From NCBI GenBank assembly GCA_007858575.1, contig CP042279.1:4652501-4716500 (forward strand): DNA of 64,000 nucleotides, written 5' to 3'. The position numbers and the translations under genes were made by a program. This stretch comes from Streptomyces sp. WAC08241. GTDB lineage: Bacteria > Actinomycetota > Actinomycetes > Streptomycetales > Streptomycetaceae. The notes below the pieces were generated by a model. The model was not told the DNA's origin and did not search any database. It was given only the letters and a program-made list of their open reading frames with translations. Shown piece after piece: positions 9,157 to 18,048 of the stretch. The first letter of the stretch is position 1, and each line of letters begins with the position of its first letter.

Positions 9157-10090
9157 ACCCGGAGCCGCCGACACCGGGGCCCCGCCGGAACCGGATCCCT
9201 TGCCGGAGCCGGAGTCCCCGTCCTCGCCGGTCGCGGCCCCGTCCTTGCCCGGCGAGGCCGCGGCCGTCCACGCGGCGCAGAACAGCAGCAGCTTCGCGGT
9301 GAGGTTGATCCAGAGGAGCAGGGCGACGGGGACGCCGAACGCCCCGTACATCGACTTCGCCGCGACCCCTTCATGTAGCCGCCGAGCAGCAGCTTGAGGA
9401 GTTCGAAGCCGACCGCGCCCATGAGCGAGGCCACCACGAGCTCCTTGCGGGCGGCTCGACGCCGGGCAGCAGGGACAGGACGTACAGCAGGATCAGGAAG
9501 TCGGCGACGACGCCGACGAGGACGCCCCGGCCTGGAGCAGGACGCCGCCCGCCCCGCCCTCGGAGACGCCGAGGTGCTCGGCGCTCCAGCCGACGGCGGT
9601 GGAGCCGAGCCAGGAGGCGGCGAGCGAGGCGAGGGCGACGCCGCCGAGGCCGACCAGGACGATCGCGTCCTTGCCCTTGAGCAGGACCGGGTTGCCCTCG
9701 ATGTCGTCGAGGCCCCACACCGCGCGCAGGCACTCCCGCATGGAGCCGATCCAACTGATGCCGGTGAAGAGGAGCAGGGCGCCGGCGACGATCCCGACGG
9801 TGCCGGCGTTGTCGACGAGCGCGCCGATGTTCAGTTGGTCGGAGATGCCGGGGACCTGCTCGCCGATCTTCTCCTCGATCCGGTCGAGCTGGCCGTCGCT
9901 GAGGAGCGCGGCGCGACCGCGGCGGCGACGGTGATGAGCGGGAAGAGGGCGAGGAAGGAGAGGAAGGTGATGGCGGCGGCGAGCCGGCTCCAGTGGGCCC
10001 GGTCGAGGGTCTCGTAGGCGCGCCAGGCGTGGGTGCGCATCAGGCGGGCGACCCAGGGCCGATGACGGGAAGCTTGGTCAGCCAGTCCAT
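9092..10090 (-). CDS. YihY/BrkB-family integral membrane protein
   Basis: The start is ATG 10090 (MDWLTKLPVIG), then WVARLMRTHAWRAYETLDRA and the family-defining segment HWSRLAAAITFLSFLALFPL. After several single-base repairs (near 10060, 9910, 9530, 9460 and 9375) come RECLRAVWGLDDIEGNPVLL, LPGVEPPARELVVASLMGAV and MYGAFGVPVALLLWINL. These are the conserved YihY blocks, with six predicted membrane helices. The tail is Gly/Ser/Ala-rich. Its frame is uncertain: a stop at 9092-9094 would make it overlap the convergent carboxypeptidase gene by about 65 bases. The family is annotated as virulence factor BrkB or RNase BN-like, but no activity is established. Confidence 0.82.
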
Positions 10091-10313
10091 GTCGTACGTG
10101 TACCCCTCGATCCGTGCGGTGCGCGGGTGACCGGAGTACGAGAATCCCCCGCCGGACCGTCTCATGCGCGATCGACATGAGGTCGGTCACGGGACCGGCC
10201 GCCGGATGCTCTTCCGATCCTCCTCCCGTCGGATCATCACCCCTTCGACGAACCGCCCGGGAATATCGTGCAATACCGTCATAAGCGGCATTGCCGCCTA
10301 TACGGTCGGCCCC

Positions 10314-11710
10314 ATGGCTGTCGAGACCCGCGTCCCGGACGACGACTGCGAAGCCCTCACCGGCTGGGGCCGCACCGCCCCACCCTCGCGCGCGTGCACC
10401 GGCCCCGCAGCCCCGCCGAGGCGGTCGCCGCCCTGCGCGCCCCCGGCGGCCGGGGCGCGATCGCCCGCGGCCTCGGGCGCTCCCACGGCGACGCCGCCCA
10501 GAACGCCGGCGGCACCGTCCTCGACATGACGGGCCTCGACCGGATCCGCGCCGTCGACGCGCGCGCGGGGCTCGTCGACTGCGAGGCGGGCGTCAGCCTG
10601 CACCGGCTGATGGAGGTCCTGCTGCCGCTCGGCCGGTTCGTCCCCGTCGTGCCCGCCACCCGGTACGTGACGGTCGGCGGCGCGATCGCCGCCGACGTCC
10701 ACGGCGGGAACCAGCACGCCGCCGGCTCCTTCGGCCGGCACGTGGCCTCGCTCAAACTCCTCACCCCCGACGGGGAGATCAGGACCGTCCGGCCGGGCAC
10801 CCCGCTCTTCGACGCCACCACCGGCGGCATGGGCCTGACCGGCGTCGTCCTCTCCGCCGTCCTGCGGCTGCCGGCCGTCGAGACCTCCCTGATGAGCGTG
10901 GACACCGAGCGCGCCCGCGACCTCGACGAGCTCTCGCCCTGCTCGCCGGGGGCGACCACCGCTACCAGTACTCCACCGCCCGGATCGACCTGCTGGCCCG
11001 GGGCGCCGCCACCGGCCGCGCCGTCCTCACGCGCGGCGACCCCGCCCCGTACGACGCGCTGCCCCGCCGCCACCCGGCCCGCCGCGCGCCGCTCGCCTTC
11101 CGGCCCGGACGGCTGCCCGCCCCGCCGCCGCACGTCCCCGACGGGCTGCTCGGCGGCGCCTCCGCCGGGCTCCTCACCGAGCTCTGGTACCGGGCTGCGC
11201 CCCGCGCGTCCACCGGCCGGCTCCGGCCGCTGTCCGGCTTCTTCCACCCGCTCGACGCCGTCCCGCGCTGGAACCGGCTGTACGGGCCCGGGGGCTCCGT
11301 CCCGTACCGGTTCGTCCTCCCGTACGGGCGGGAGGAGACGCTCCGGGGATCGTGCGGCGGATCGCGGACCGGCGCTGGCCCGTCCTGCCCGCCGTCCTCA
11401 AGCGGTTCGGCCCCGGCGGCCCCGGGCCGCTCTCCTTCCCCCGCCCGGCTGGTCCCTGGCCCTCGGCCTGCCCACCGGCCTGCCCGGGCTCGGCGCCTTC
11501 CTCGACGCGCTCGACGAGGAGGTCGCGGAGGCCGGCGGGCGGGTCTACCTGGCCGGGGACTCGCGGGTGCGGCCGGAGGTCCTGGCCGCGATGTACCCGC
11601 GGCTCGACGAGTTCCGGGAGCTGCGGGCCGCGCTCGACCCCCGGTCCGTCCTCGCCTCCGACCTCTCCCGCCGTCTCGGCCTCCACACGAGCCCCAGGAG
11701 TTCACCATGA
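10314..11710 (+). CDS. FAD-binding oxidoreductase, DprE1-like
   Basis: The start is ATG 10314; a TACGGT hexamer ends seven bases before it (leaderless layout). The vanillyl-alcohol-oxidase-type FAD domain shows GAIARGLGRSHGDAAQNAGG and PATRYVTVGGAIAADVHGGN, followed by SFGRHVASLKLLTPDGEI, all typical of DprE1 (decaprenylphosphoryl-ribose oxidase) and related alditol oxidases. The C-terminal half holds LDALDEEVAEAGGRVYLAGD and the closing LRAALDPRSVLASDLSRRLG. Breaks near 10380, 10935, 11345 and 11445 are single-base. The stop TGA overlaps the ATG of the next gene (ATGA), so the two are translationally coupled. The partner is DprE2-like, which supports a role in epimerising a lipid-linked or free pentose. 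Confidence 0.88.
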
Positions 11711-12458
11711 AGGACGCCCTCGGCGCCCCGCAGTCCCTGCTCGTCCTCGGCGGCACCTCCGCGATCGGGCTCGCCACGGCCCGCCGGCTGATCGCCCGGC
11801 GCACCCGCGCGGTCCACCTGGCCGGCCGCCCCTCCCCGCCCTCGACGCCTCCGCCGCCTCGCTGCGGGCGCTGGGGCCGAGGTGCGGACCGTCCCCTTCG
11901 ACGCGCTCGACCCCGGGTCGCACGAGGAGCGGCTCGGCCCGGTCTTCGCGGCGGGCGACGTCGACATGGTGCTGCTCGCCTTCGGGGTCCTGGGCGACCA
12001 GGCGCGCGACGAGTCCGACCCGGTCGCCGCCGCCCGGGTCGCCGGGACCAACTACACGGGGCCGTCTCGGCCGGCCTGGTGTGCGCGGGCGCGCTCCAGG
12101 CGCAGGGGCACGGCTCGCTCGTGGTGCTCTCCTCGGTGGCGGCCGAGCGGGCCCGCCGCGCCGACTTCATCTACGGCTCCTCGAAGGCGGGGCTCGACGT
12201 CTTCGCCCAGGGGCTCGGGGACGCGCTGTACGGCACCGGGGTGCACGTGATGGTGGTGCGGCCCGGCTTCGTGCGCTCCGGGGCGACGGCGGGGCGCCCG
12301 GAGGAGCCGTTCGCGACCACCCCGGAGGCGGTCGCGGGCGCGATCGAGCTGGGGCTGCGGCGCCGCTCGGAGACGGTGTGGGTGCCGGGGCGCTGCGGAT
12401 GGTGACGGCGGCGGTGCGGCACGTGCCGAGGCCGCTGTACCGGCGGCTGCCGGTGTAG
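11707..12458 (+). CDS. Short-chain dehydrogenase, DprE2-like
   Basis: The start ATG 11707 overlaps the stop of the DprE1-like gene. The nucleotide motif is SLLVLGGTSAIGLATARRL (a TGxxxGxG variant as in DprE2), the catalytic region is SLVVLSSVAAERARRADFIY followed by GSSKAG (YxxxK), and the C-terminus HVPRPLYRRLPV matches the DprE2 type. Breaks near 11840 and 12060 and another near 12390 are single-base. In mycobacteria DprE2 reduces the keto intermediate made by DprE1, giving decaprenylphosphoryl-arabinose. Streptomycetes lack arabinogalactan of that kind, so the substrate here is open. Confidence 0.88.
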
Positions 12459-12474
12459 GCGGCCGGACCGGACC

Positions 12475-13070
12475 TCAGGCGCTCGGCGCGGCCGTCGGCG
12501 CGTCGACCGGGCTGCCGCCCTGGGCCGGGACGGCGCGGGTCGGGTGGCCGCCGCCGAACTCGTAGTCGTACAGCTTCCGCCACACCAGGTCCGCGCCCTG
12601 CTCGTACAGCGCGAAGGAGCGGCAGGTCCAGGCCGCCTCGTACCCGGCGAGCTCCTCGAACGCCCGGTCCATCCCCTCCTCGGAGATGCCGTGCGCCACG
12701 GTGACGTGCGGGTGGTACGGGAACTGGAGCGGGCGCACGAGCGGCCCGGCCTCGTCCCTGATCCGCTGCTGGAGCCGGTCGCAGGGCGCGACGCCCTCCG
12801 CCAGCTTCACGCAGACCACCGGGGAGAGGGGCCGGAAGGTCCCGGTGCCCTTCAGGCGGACGGGGAAGGGGTGGTAGCCGGTGGCCACGCGCGCGAGGTG
12901 CGCCTCGATCTCCGGCAGCCGCTCCCGGGGACCTCGGTCGGCGGGACGAGGGTGACGTGGGTGGGGATGCCGTGCGCGGCCTGGTCCCCGAAGCCGGCGC
13001 GCCGCTCCTGGAGCAGGCTGCCGTAGGGCTCCGGGACCGCGATCGAAACGCCGAGCGTTACGGTCCCCAC
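12475..13070 (-). CDS. 2'-5' RNA ligase-family 2H phosphoesterase
   Basis: The start is GTG 13070 behind the very strong ribosome site GGAGGAGAACGAC. The two HxTx-type catalytic motifs are GIPTHVTLVPPTEVP (residues about 36-50) and FPYHPHVTVAHGISEEG (about 115-130), as in the 2H superfamily. One base lost near 12930 breaks the frame between them; the C-terminal half is open to 12475. The length of about 196 residues is normal. Members cleave or ligate 2'-5' or cyclic phosphates in RNA. It follows trpS on the same strand at about 130 bases, with a hairpin between, so it is probably transcribed separately. Confidence 0.85.
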
Positions 13071-13145
13071 GTCGTTCTCCTCCGTCGTCCGGTGTTGTCG
13101 GTGCGTGTCGGTGCGTGTCGGTGCGTCGTGCGGGCGGGCGTGCGG

Positions 13146-13178
13146 GTGGTGCAGCCGCCAGTGTGCGGCCTGCACCAC
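13146..13178 (-). terminator. Hairpin terminator after trpS
   Basis: GTGGTGCAG-CCGC pairs with GCGG-C-CTGCACCAC across a six-base loop, 24 bases past the trpS stop. Between it and the next gene lies a short direct repeat of GTGCGTGTCG (13101-13125) with no obvious role. Confidence 0.65.
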
Positions 13179-13201
13179 CCTCGTGACCAGGGCCCCGGGA
13201 C

Positions 13202-14212
13202 TCAGTGCTTGGCGGGCAGGAAGCCCATCCGCTCGTACGTCTGCGCGAGGGTCTCGGCGGCGACCGCGCGGGCCTTCTCGGCGCCCTTGGCCAGGACTGA
13301 GTCCAGCGTCTCCGGGTCGTCCAGGTATTCCTGGGTGCGGGTCCGGAAGGGCGTGACGAAGTCCACCATCACCTCGGCGAGGTCCGTCTTGAGCGCGCCG
13401 TACATCTTGCCCTCGTAGGACGTCTCCAGGTCGGGGACGGAGGTGCCGGTGAGGGTGGACAGGATGGTGAGGAGGTTGGAGACGCCGGCCTTGTTCTCCG
13501 GGTCGAAGCGGATCACCGTGTCGGTGTCGGTGACGGCGCTCTTGACCTTCTTCGCGGTGACCTTCGGGTCGTCCAGGAGGTTGATGAGGCCCTTCGGCGT
13601 GGAGGCCGACTTGCTCATCTTGACCGAGGGGTCCTGGAGGTCGTAGATCTTCGCCGTCTCCTTCAGGATGTACGGCGAGGGGATCGTGAAGGTGTCGCCG
13701 AAGCGCCCGTTGAACCGCTCCGCGAGGTCGCGGGTCAGCTCGATGTGCTGGCGCTGGTCCTCGCCGACCGGGACCTCGTTCGCCTGGTAGAGCAGGATGT
13801 CCGCGACCTGGAGGATCGGGTACGTGAAGAGGCCGACGGTGGCGCGGTCGGCGCCCTGCTTGGCGGACTTGTCCTTGAACTGGGTCATGCGGGAGGCCTC
13901 GCCGAAGCCGGTGAGGCAGTTCATGACCCAGCCGAGCTGGGCGTGCTCGGGGACGTGGCTCTGGACGAAGAGGGTGCAGCGCTCCGGGTCGAGACCGGCG
14001 GCGAGGAGCTGGGCGGCGGCGAGCCGGGTGTTGGCGCGCAGCTCGGCCGGGTCCTGCGGGACCGTGATCGCGTGCAGGTCCACGACCATGTAGAACGCGT
14101 CGTGGGTCTCCTGGAGGGCGACCCACTGGCGGACGGCGCCGAGGTAGTTGCCGAGGTGGAACGAGCCGGCGGTGGGCTGGATTCCGGAGAGCACTCGCGG
14201 ACGATGCTGCAT
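13202..14212 (-). CDS. trpS: Tryptophanyl-tRNA synthetase
   Basis: An unbroken gene of 336 residues and one of the few without a frame error. The class Ic signatures are GSFHLGNYLG (HIGH equivalent, residues 16-25) and VKMSKSAST (KMSKS loop, about residue 195). The dimer/anticodon region includes NCLTGFGEASRMTQFKDKS and LLYQANEVPVGEDQRQHIEL. It charges tRNA-Trp in the cytoplasm. It starts at ATG 14212 with AGGGA some 13 bases upstream; an in-frame start further upstream is not supported. A TTGACA hexamer lies on the minus strand near 14255 but I see no matching -10. Confidence 0.97.
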   Translation of the reverse strand: MQHRPRVLSGIQPTAGSFHLGNYLGAVRQWVALQETHDAFYMVVDLHAITVPQDPAELRANTRLAAAQLLAAGLDPERCTLFVQSHVPEHAQLGWVMNCLTGFGEASRMTQFKDKSAKQGADRATVGLFTYPILQVADILLYQANEVPVGEDQRQHIELTRDLAERFNGRFGDTFTIPSPYILKETAKIYDLQDPSVKMSKSASTPKGLINLLDDPKVTAKKVKSAVTDTDTVIRFDPENKAGVSNLLTILSTLTGTSVPDLETSYEGKMYGALKTDLAEVMVDFVTPFRTRTQEYLDDPETLDSVLAKGAEKARAVAAETLAQTYERMGFLPAKH

Positions 14213-14467
14213 GGCGAAGCCATTCCCTGAGGGTGGTGGTGGGCGACGGGCGGGCTGTCAAAGGCCATGCACATCATTCTCTCAGGTGCGGGGCCGGTCC
14301 CCGCCCGACCGATGTGTCAGGTCCTGCCGGGCCGGTGCGGCAGCCGGTAAGGTAGGGGTACGCGCGCGGGGGCGCGGTTCCGGTCGCGGCGGCCGTGGCC
14401 CGTGGTGGATGAGACCAGGAACACAGTGCGCGCGCCGGTCCGCGCCCCTTCCCGGAAGGCCGCCGGA

Positions 14468-15763
14468 TCAGACGGGCAGGCCCGGGGCCGGAAGGCGGCC
14501 ATCAGGTCGGCGACCTCGGCGCGGATCGCGGCGAGCGCCTCCTCGTCGCCGCGGCCGGCGGCCGTGACGCCCCGGTCGATCCACTCCGCGACCTGCTCCA
14601 TGTGCTCCGTGCCGAGGCCGCGGGAGGTGAGGGCGGGGGTGCCGATGCGGATGCCGGAGGGTCGAAGGGCTTGCGGGGGTCGAAGGGGACGGTGTTGTGG
14701 TTGACGACGATGCCGGCCCGGTCGAGGGCCTTGGCGGCGGTCTTGCCGGCACCTGCCGGGAGGTGAGGTCCATCAGGATCAGGTGGTTGTCGGTGCCGCC
14801 GGAGACCAGGTCGAAGCCGCGGGCGAGGAGCGCTCCGGCGAGGGCCTTCGCGTGGGCGACGACGGCGTGGGCGTAGGTGCGGAAGGAGGGCAGGGCGGCC
14901 TCGCGCAGGGCGACGGCGATGGCGGCGGTGGTCTGTTGTGCGGGCCGCCCTGGAGGCCGGGGAAGACGGCCCGGTCGAGGGCCCTGGCGTGCTCCTCGCG
15001 GGACAGGAGCATGGCGCCGCGCGGGCCGCGCAGGGTCTTGTGGGTGGTCGTGGAGATCACGTCCACGTGCCCGGCCGGGGACGGGTGGGCGCCGCCCGCG
15101 ATCAGACCCGCGATGTGGGCGACGTCGGCGACGAGGACGGCGCCGGCCTCGCGGGCGATCTCGCCGAAGGCGGCGAAGTCGATGGTGCGGGGCAGAGCGG
15201 TGCCGCCGCAGAAGATCACCTTCGGGCGCTCCTTGAGGGCCAGGTCGCGGACCTCGTCGAGGTCGACGAGCCCGGTGTCCCGGCGCACGCCGTACTGGAC
15301 GCCCCGGAACCACGAGCCGGTGGCGGAGACGCCCCAGCCGTGGTGAGGTGGCCGCCCATGGGCAGGGCCATGCCCATGACGGTGTCGCCGGGCTCGGCGA
15401 AGGCGAGGTACACGGCGAGGTTGGCCGGGGAGCCGGAGTAGGGCTGGACGTTGGCGTGGTCGACGCCGAAGAGGGCCTTGGCGCGCGCGACGGCGAGGGC
15501 CTCGACCTTGTCGACGTTCTGCTGGCCCTCGTAGTAGCGGCGGCCGGGGTAGCCCTCGCTGTACTTGTTCTGGAGGACGGTGCCGGAGGCTTCGAGGACG
15601 GCGGCGGAGACGTAGTTCTCGCTGGGGATGAGGCGCAGGGTGTCGGCCTGGAGCCGCTCCTCGGCGCCGACGAGGGCGGCGAGTTCGGGGTCGGCGGCGG
15701 AGAGGGCGGGTGGGCGCCCGCGGTGGCGGTGGCTTCGGTGGTGGTGACGTCGGTGGTGGTCAC
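14468..15763 (-). CDS. glyA: Serine hydroxymethyltransferase
   Basis: The start is GTG 15763 behind GGAGGACACCACC. After an Ala/Thr-rich lead the protein reads LIPSENYVSAAVLEASGTVL, NKYSEGYPGRRYYEGQ, then the PLP-lysine motif STTTHKTLRGPRG (about residue 240) and FPGLQGGPHN. The end is corrected to AFPAPGLPV at 14468. At least five single-base losses (near 15345, 14935, 14755, 14660 and 14500) break it. It interconverts serine and glycine with transfer of a one-carbon unit to tetrahydrofolate. The ZTP riboswitch about 80 bases upstream ties it to folate one-carbon and purine supply. Confidence 0.95.
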   Translation of the reverse strand: MTTTDVTTTEATATAGAHPPSPPPTPNSPPSSAPRSGSRPTPCASSPARTTSPPPSSKPPAPSSRTSTARATPAAATTRASRTSTRSRPSPSRAPRPSSASTTPTSSPTPAPRPTSPCTSPSPSPATPSWAWPCPWAATSPRLGRLRHRLVVPGRPVRRAPGHRARRPRRGPRPGPQGAPEGDLLRRHRSAPHHRLRRLRRDRPRGRRRPRRRRRPHRGSDRGRRPPVPGRARGRDLHDHPQDPARPARRHAPVPRGARQGPRPGRLPRPPGRPAQQTTAAIAVALREAALPSFRTYAHAVVAHAKALAGALLARGFDLVSGGTDNHLILMDLTSRQVPARPPPRPSTGPASSSTTTPSPSTPASPSTLRHPHRHPRPHLPRPRHGAHGAGRGVDRPGRHGRRPRRRGGARRDPRRGRRPDGRLPAPGLPV

Positions 15764-15844
15764 GGTGGTGTCCTCCGGGCGTGGTCGGTGTCCCGGGGCA
15801 CGGCGAGGGGGTCGCGGCGCCGCGCGGGACGTCGGTCCCGGGAC

Positions 15845-15926
15845 GCCCAGGCGGGCGGCGCCTCGTGCGGTCTGCCGCGCACGGCTCCCCGGGGTCGCTT
15901 CCCCGTACGCCAGTCGCCGTGCGTGA
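15845..15926 (-). ncRNA. ZTP (pfl) riboswitch upstream of glyA
   Basis: Read on the minus strand, GCACGGC (15922-15916) is followed directly by the conserved GACTGGCG, then GGGGAAGCGACCCC, then GGGGAGCCGTGC, whose GCCGTGC closes a perfect 7-bp stem with the first element. The 3' conserved block CCGCCTGGGC (15854-15845) completes the two-part pfl motif. The class senses ZTP/ZMP (AICAR phosphates) and controls one-carbon genes; glyA and folD are known targets in actinobacteria. A G/C-rich alternative pairing (GGGCGTCCCGGGAC with GACGTCCC) immediately downstream may be the switching element. Confidence 0.88.
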
Positions 15927-16033
15927 CGTCAGGGTAGCGGTCCTGCCGTGTCGGAGGTTTCCCCGTCCGGCATGCGAGCGACGATAGGAAAAGGGGCACA
16001 TCCACCCCGGGCCGCAGGACGAACGGAGATCCC

Positions 16034-17233
16034 GTGTCGAGGACAGAAGACGCGATCGCTTCCGCGGAGGCGCACAGCGCCCACAACTACCACCCCTTCC
16101 GGTCGTCGTCGCCTCGGCGGACGGCGCCTGGATGACCGACGTCGAGGGGCGTCGGTACCTCGATCTGCTCGCCGGGTACTCGGCGCTCAACTTCGGGCAC
16201 GGCAACCGGCGTCTGATCGACGCGGCGAAGGCCCAGTTGGAGCGGGTGACGCTGACCTCGCGGGCCTTCCACCACGACCGGTTCGCCGACTTCTGCACGC
16301 GGCTCGCGGAGCTGTGCGGCAAGGAGGCGGTGCTGCCGATGAACACGGGCGCGGAGGCGGTGGAGACGGCCGTCAAGACGGCCCGGAAGTGGGGGTACGA
16401 GGTGAAGGGCGTGCCGGACGGGCACGCGAAGATCGTGGTGGCGGCGAACAACTTCCACGGCCGGACGACGACGGTCGTGAGCTTCTCCACGGACCACGAG
16501 GCGCGGGACCACTTCGGGCCGTACACGCCGGGGTTCGAGATCGTGCCGTACGGGGACCTGACGGCCCTGGAGGCGGCGGTCACGGAGAACACGGTGGCGG
16601 TGCTCCTGGAGCCGATCCAGGGCGAGGCGGGGGTCCTGGTGCCGCCGGCCGGCTACCTGCCGGGGTGCGGGAGCTGACCCGGCGGCGGAACGTGCTGTTC
16701 GTGGCGGACGAGATCCAGTCGGGCCTGGGCCGTACGGGGAGGACGTTCGCGTGCGACCACGAGGGCGTGGTGCCGGACGTGTACCTCCTTGGGAAGGCGC
16801 TGGGCGGCGGGGTGGTGCCGGTGTCGGCGGTGGTGGCCGACCGGGACGTGCTCGGGGTCTTCCGGCCGGGCGAGCACGGGTCGACCTTCGGCGGGAACCC
16901 GCTGGCCTGCGCGGTGGCCCTGGAGGTGATCGCGATGCTGCGGACGGGCGAGTACCAGGAGCGGGCGGCGGAGCTGGGCGACCATCTCCACGCCGAGCTG
17001 GGGCTGCTCGTGGGCGGCGGCACGGTGGAGGCGGTGCGGGGGCGCGGGCTGTGGGCCGGTGGACGTCGCCCCGTCGAAGGGCACGGGCCGGGAGGTCTCG
17101 GAGCGGCTGCTCGACCGGGGGTCCTGGTGAAGGACACCCACGGCTCGACGATCCGGATCGCCCCGCCGCTGGTGATCTCGAAGGAGGACCTGGACTGGGG
17201 GTTGGAGCAGTTGCGGGGGTGCTGGCGGGCTGA
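16034..17233 (+). CDS. rocD: Ornithine aminotransferase (class III, PLP)
   Basis: The start is GTG 16034 behind CGGAGAT. Conserved blocks appear in order: HNYHPLPVVVASADGAWMTD (one lost base near 16105), YLDLLAGYSALNFGHGNRRL, NTGAEAVETAVKTARKWGYE, LLEPIQGEAGVLVPPAGYL, VADEIQSGLGRTGR, then the PLP-lysine stretch LLGKALGGGVVPVSAV. The last block is IRIAPPLVISKEDLDWGLEQ and the stop is at 17231-17233. Breaks near 16670, 17060 and 17210 are single-base. It moves the delta-amino group of ornithine to 2-oxoglutarate, feeding proline/glutamate metabolism. It is divergent from the glyA riboswitch leader. Confidence 0.93.
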
Positions 17234-17299
17234 CGCCCGGGGCGGGCGGGAGTGCCGGGACCTGCGGGGCGAGGCGCCCGTCCGGGTCGGCACGGACCA

Positions 17300-17329
17300 T
17301 TGACACCACAGTTGGTCTAGGCCAATGAT
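17300..17329 (+). promoter_or_regulatory. Promoter with DasR-like (dre) site
   Basis: A perfect -35 TTGACA (17300-17305) and a -10 AATGAT (17324-17329) have an 18-base spacer. The spacer holds GTTGGTCTAGGCCAAT (17311-17326), which matches 12 of 16 positions of the DasR consensus ACTGGTCTAGACCACT. The -10 ends six bases before ATG 17336, so the message would be leaderless. Binding by DasR would block RNA polymerase. Confidence 0.65.
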
Positions 17330-17335
17330 GCGGCC

Positions 17336-18030
17336 ATGCCGAGACCCCGCTCGCGCCACGCCGTGCGTGCCGCGCTCGCCGCCCTCGTCCCGCTCGCGCT
17401 CGTCGGCGCGGCCACGGGACCCGCGCAGGCCGCCCCGGAGACGGCCTGGCCCGCCCCCGCCCCGGTGGTCTCGCACGTCGAGACCACCGACCCGGTCGTC
17501 TTCATCACCATCGACGACGGCTGGTTCCACGACCCCGCCGCCGCGAAGCTGCTGCTCGAACGGCAAGTGCCCGCCTCGCTCTTCCTGCTGCCCGGCGCGT
17601 ACTCGTACGACTCCGGCTACTTCCGTGCGCTGCTCGACCGGGGCCCGTCCCGCGTCGAGAACCACACCGTCAACCACCCGGACCTGACGACGCTCGACGC
17701 CGCCGGGCAGAAGGCGGAGGTCTGCGGGCCCGGGACCAGCACCTGGCCCGGTTCGGCGACGGCCCACGGCTGCTGCGTCCGCCGTACGGCACGTACGACG
17801 CGACGACCCTGACCACCGCCCGCGCGTGCGGGGTGAAGGCCGTGGTGACCTGGACGCACGACCTCACCGCCTGGGGGCAGTGGAACCCGCCGAACCCGGA
17901 GCTCAAGGCCGGTGACATCGTCCTGCTCCACTTCAACGAGACCCTGGAGCAGGACCTGAAGCGGGCCCTGGACCTGGCCGCGGCGGCGGGTCTGAGGCCC
18001 GCGCCGCTCAGGGAGTACGTCCCCGAGTGA
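17336..18030 (+). CDS. Secreted polysaccharide deacetylase (carbohydrate esterase 4)
   Basis: A signal peptide (RHAVRAALAALVPLALVGAA, cleavage near AQA-AP) is followed by the NodB fold. The metal and base motifs are VVFITIDDGWFHDP (the TFDD equivalent, Asp-Asp near residue 60) and RVENHTVNHPDL (H-x-x-x-H). After one lost base near 17730 come RLLRPPYGTYDATT and GDIVLLHFNETL. It ends at 18030 with about 231 residues. Such enzymes remove acetyl groups from GlcNAc or MurNAc polymers outside the cell. The DasR-like operator fits a role in chitin or wall amino-sugar turnover. Confidence 0.9.
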
Positions 18031-18048
18031 CCCGCCCCGGCGGGACCG

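Noticed and set aside
7894..9351. Long minus-strand frame over the D-Ala-D-Ala carboxypeptidase
   Set aside because: The plus strand carries the full S11 motif set; only its far 5' part (9150-9351) belongs to a real gene, YihY.
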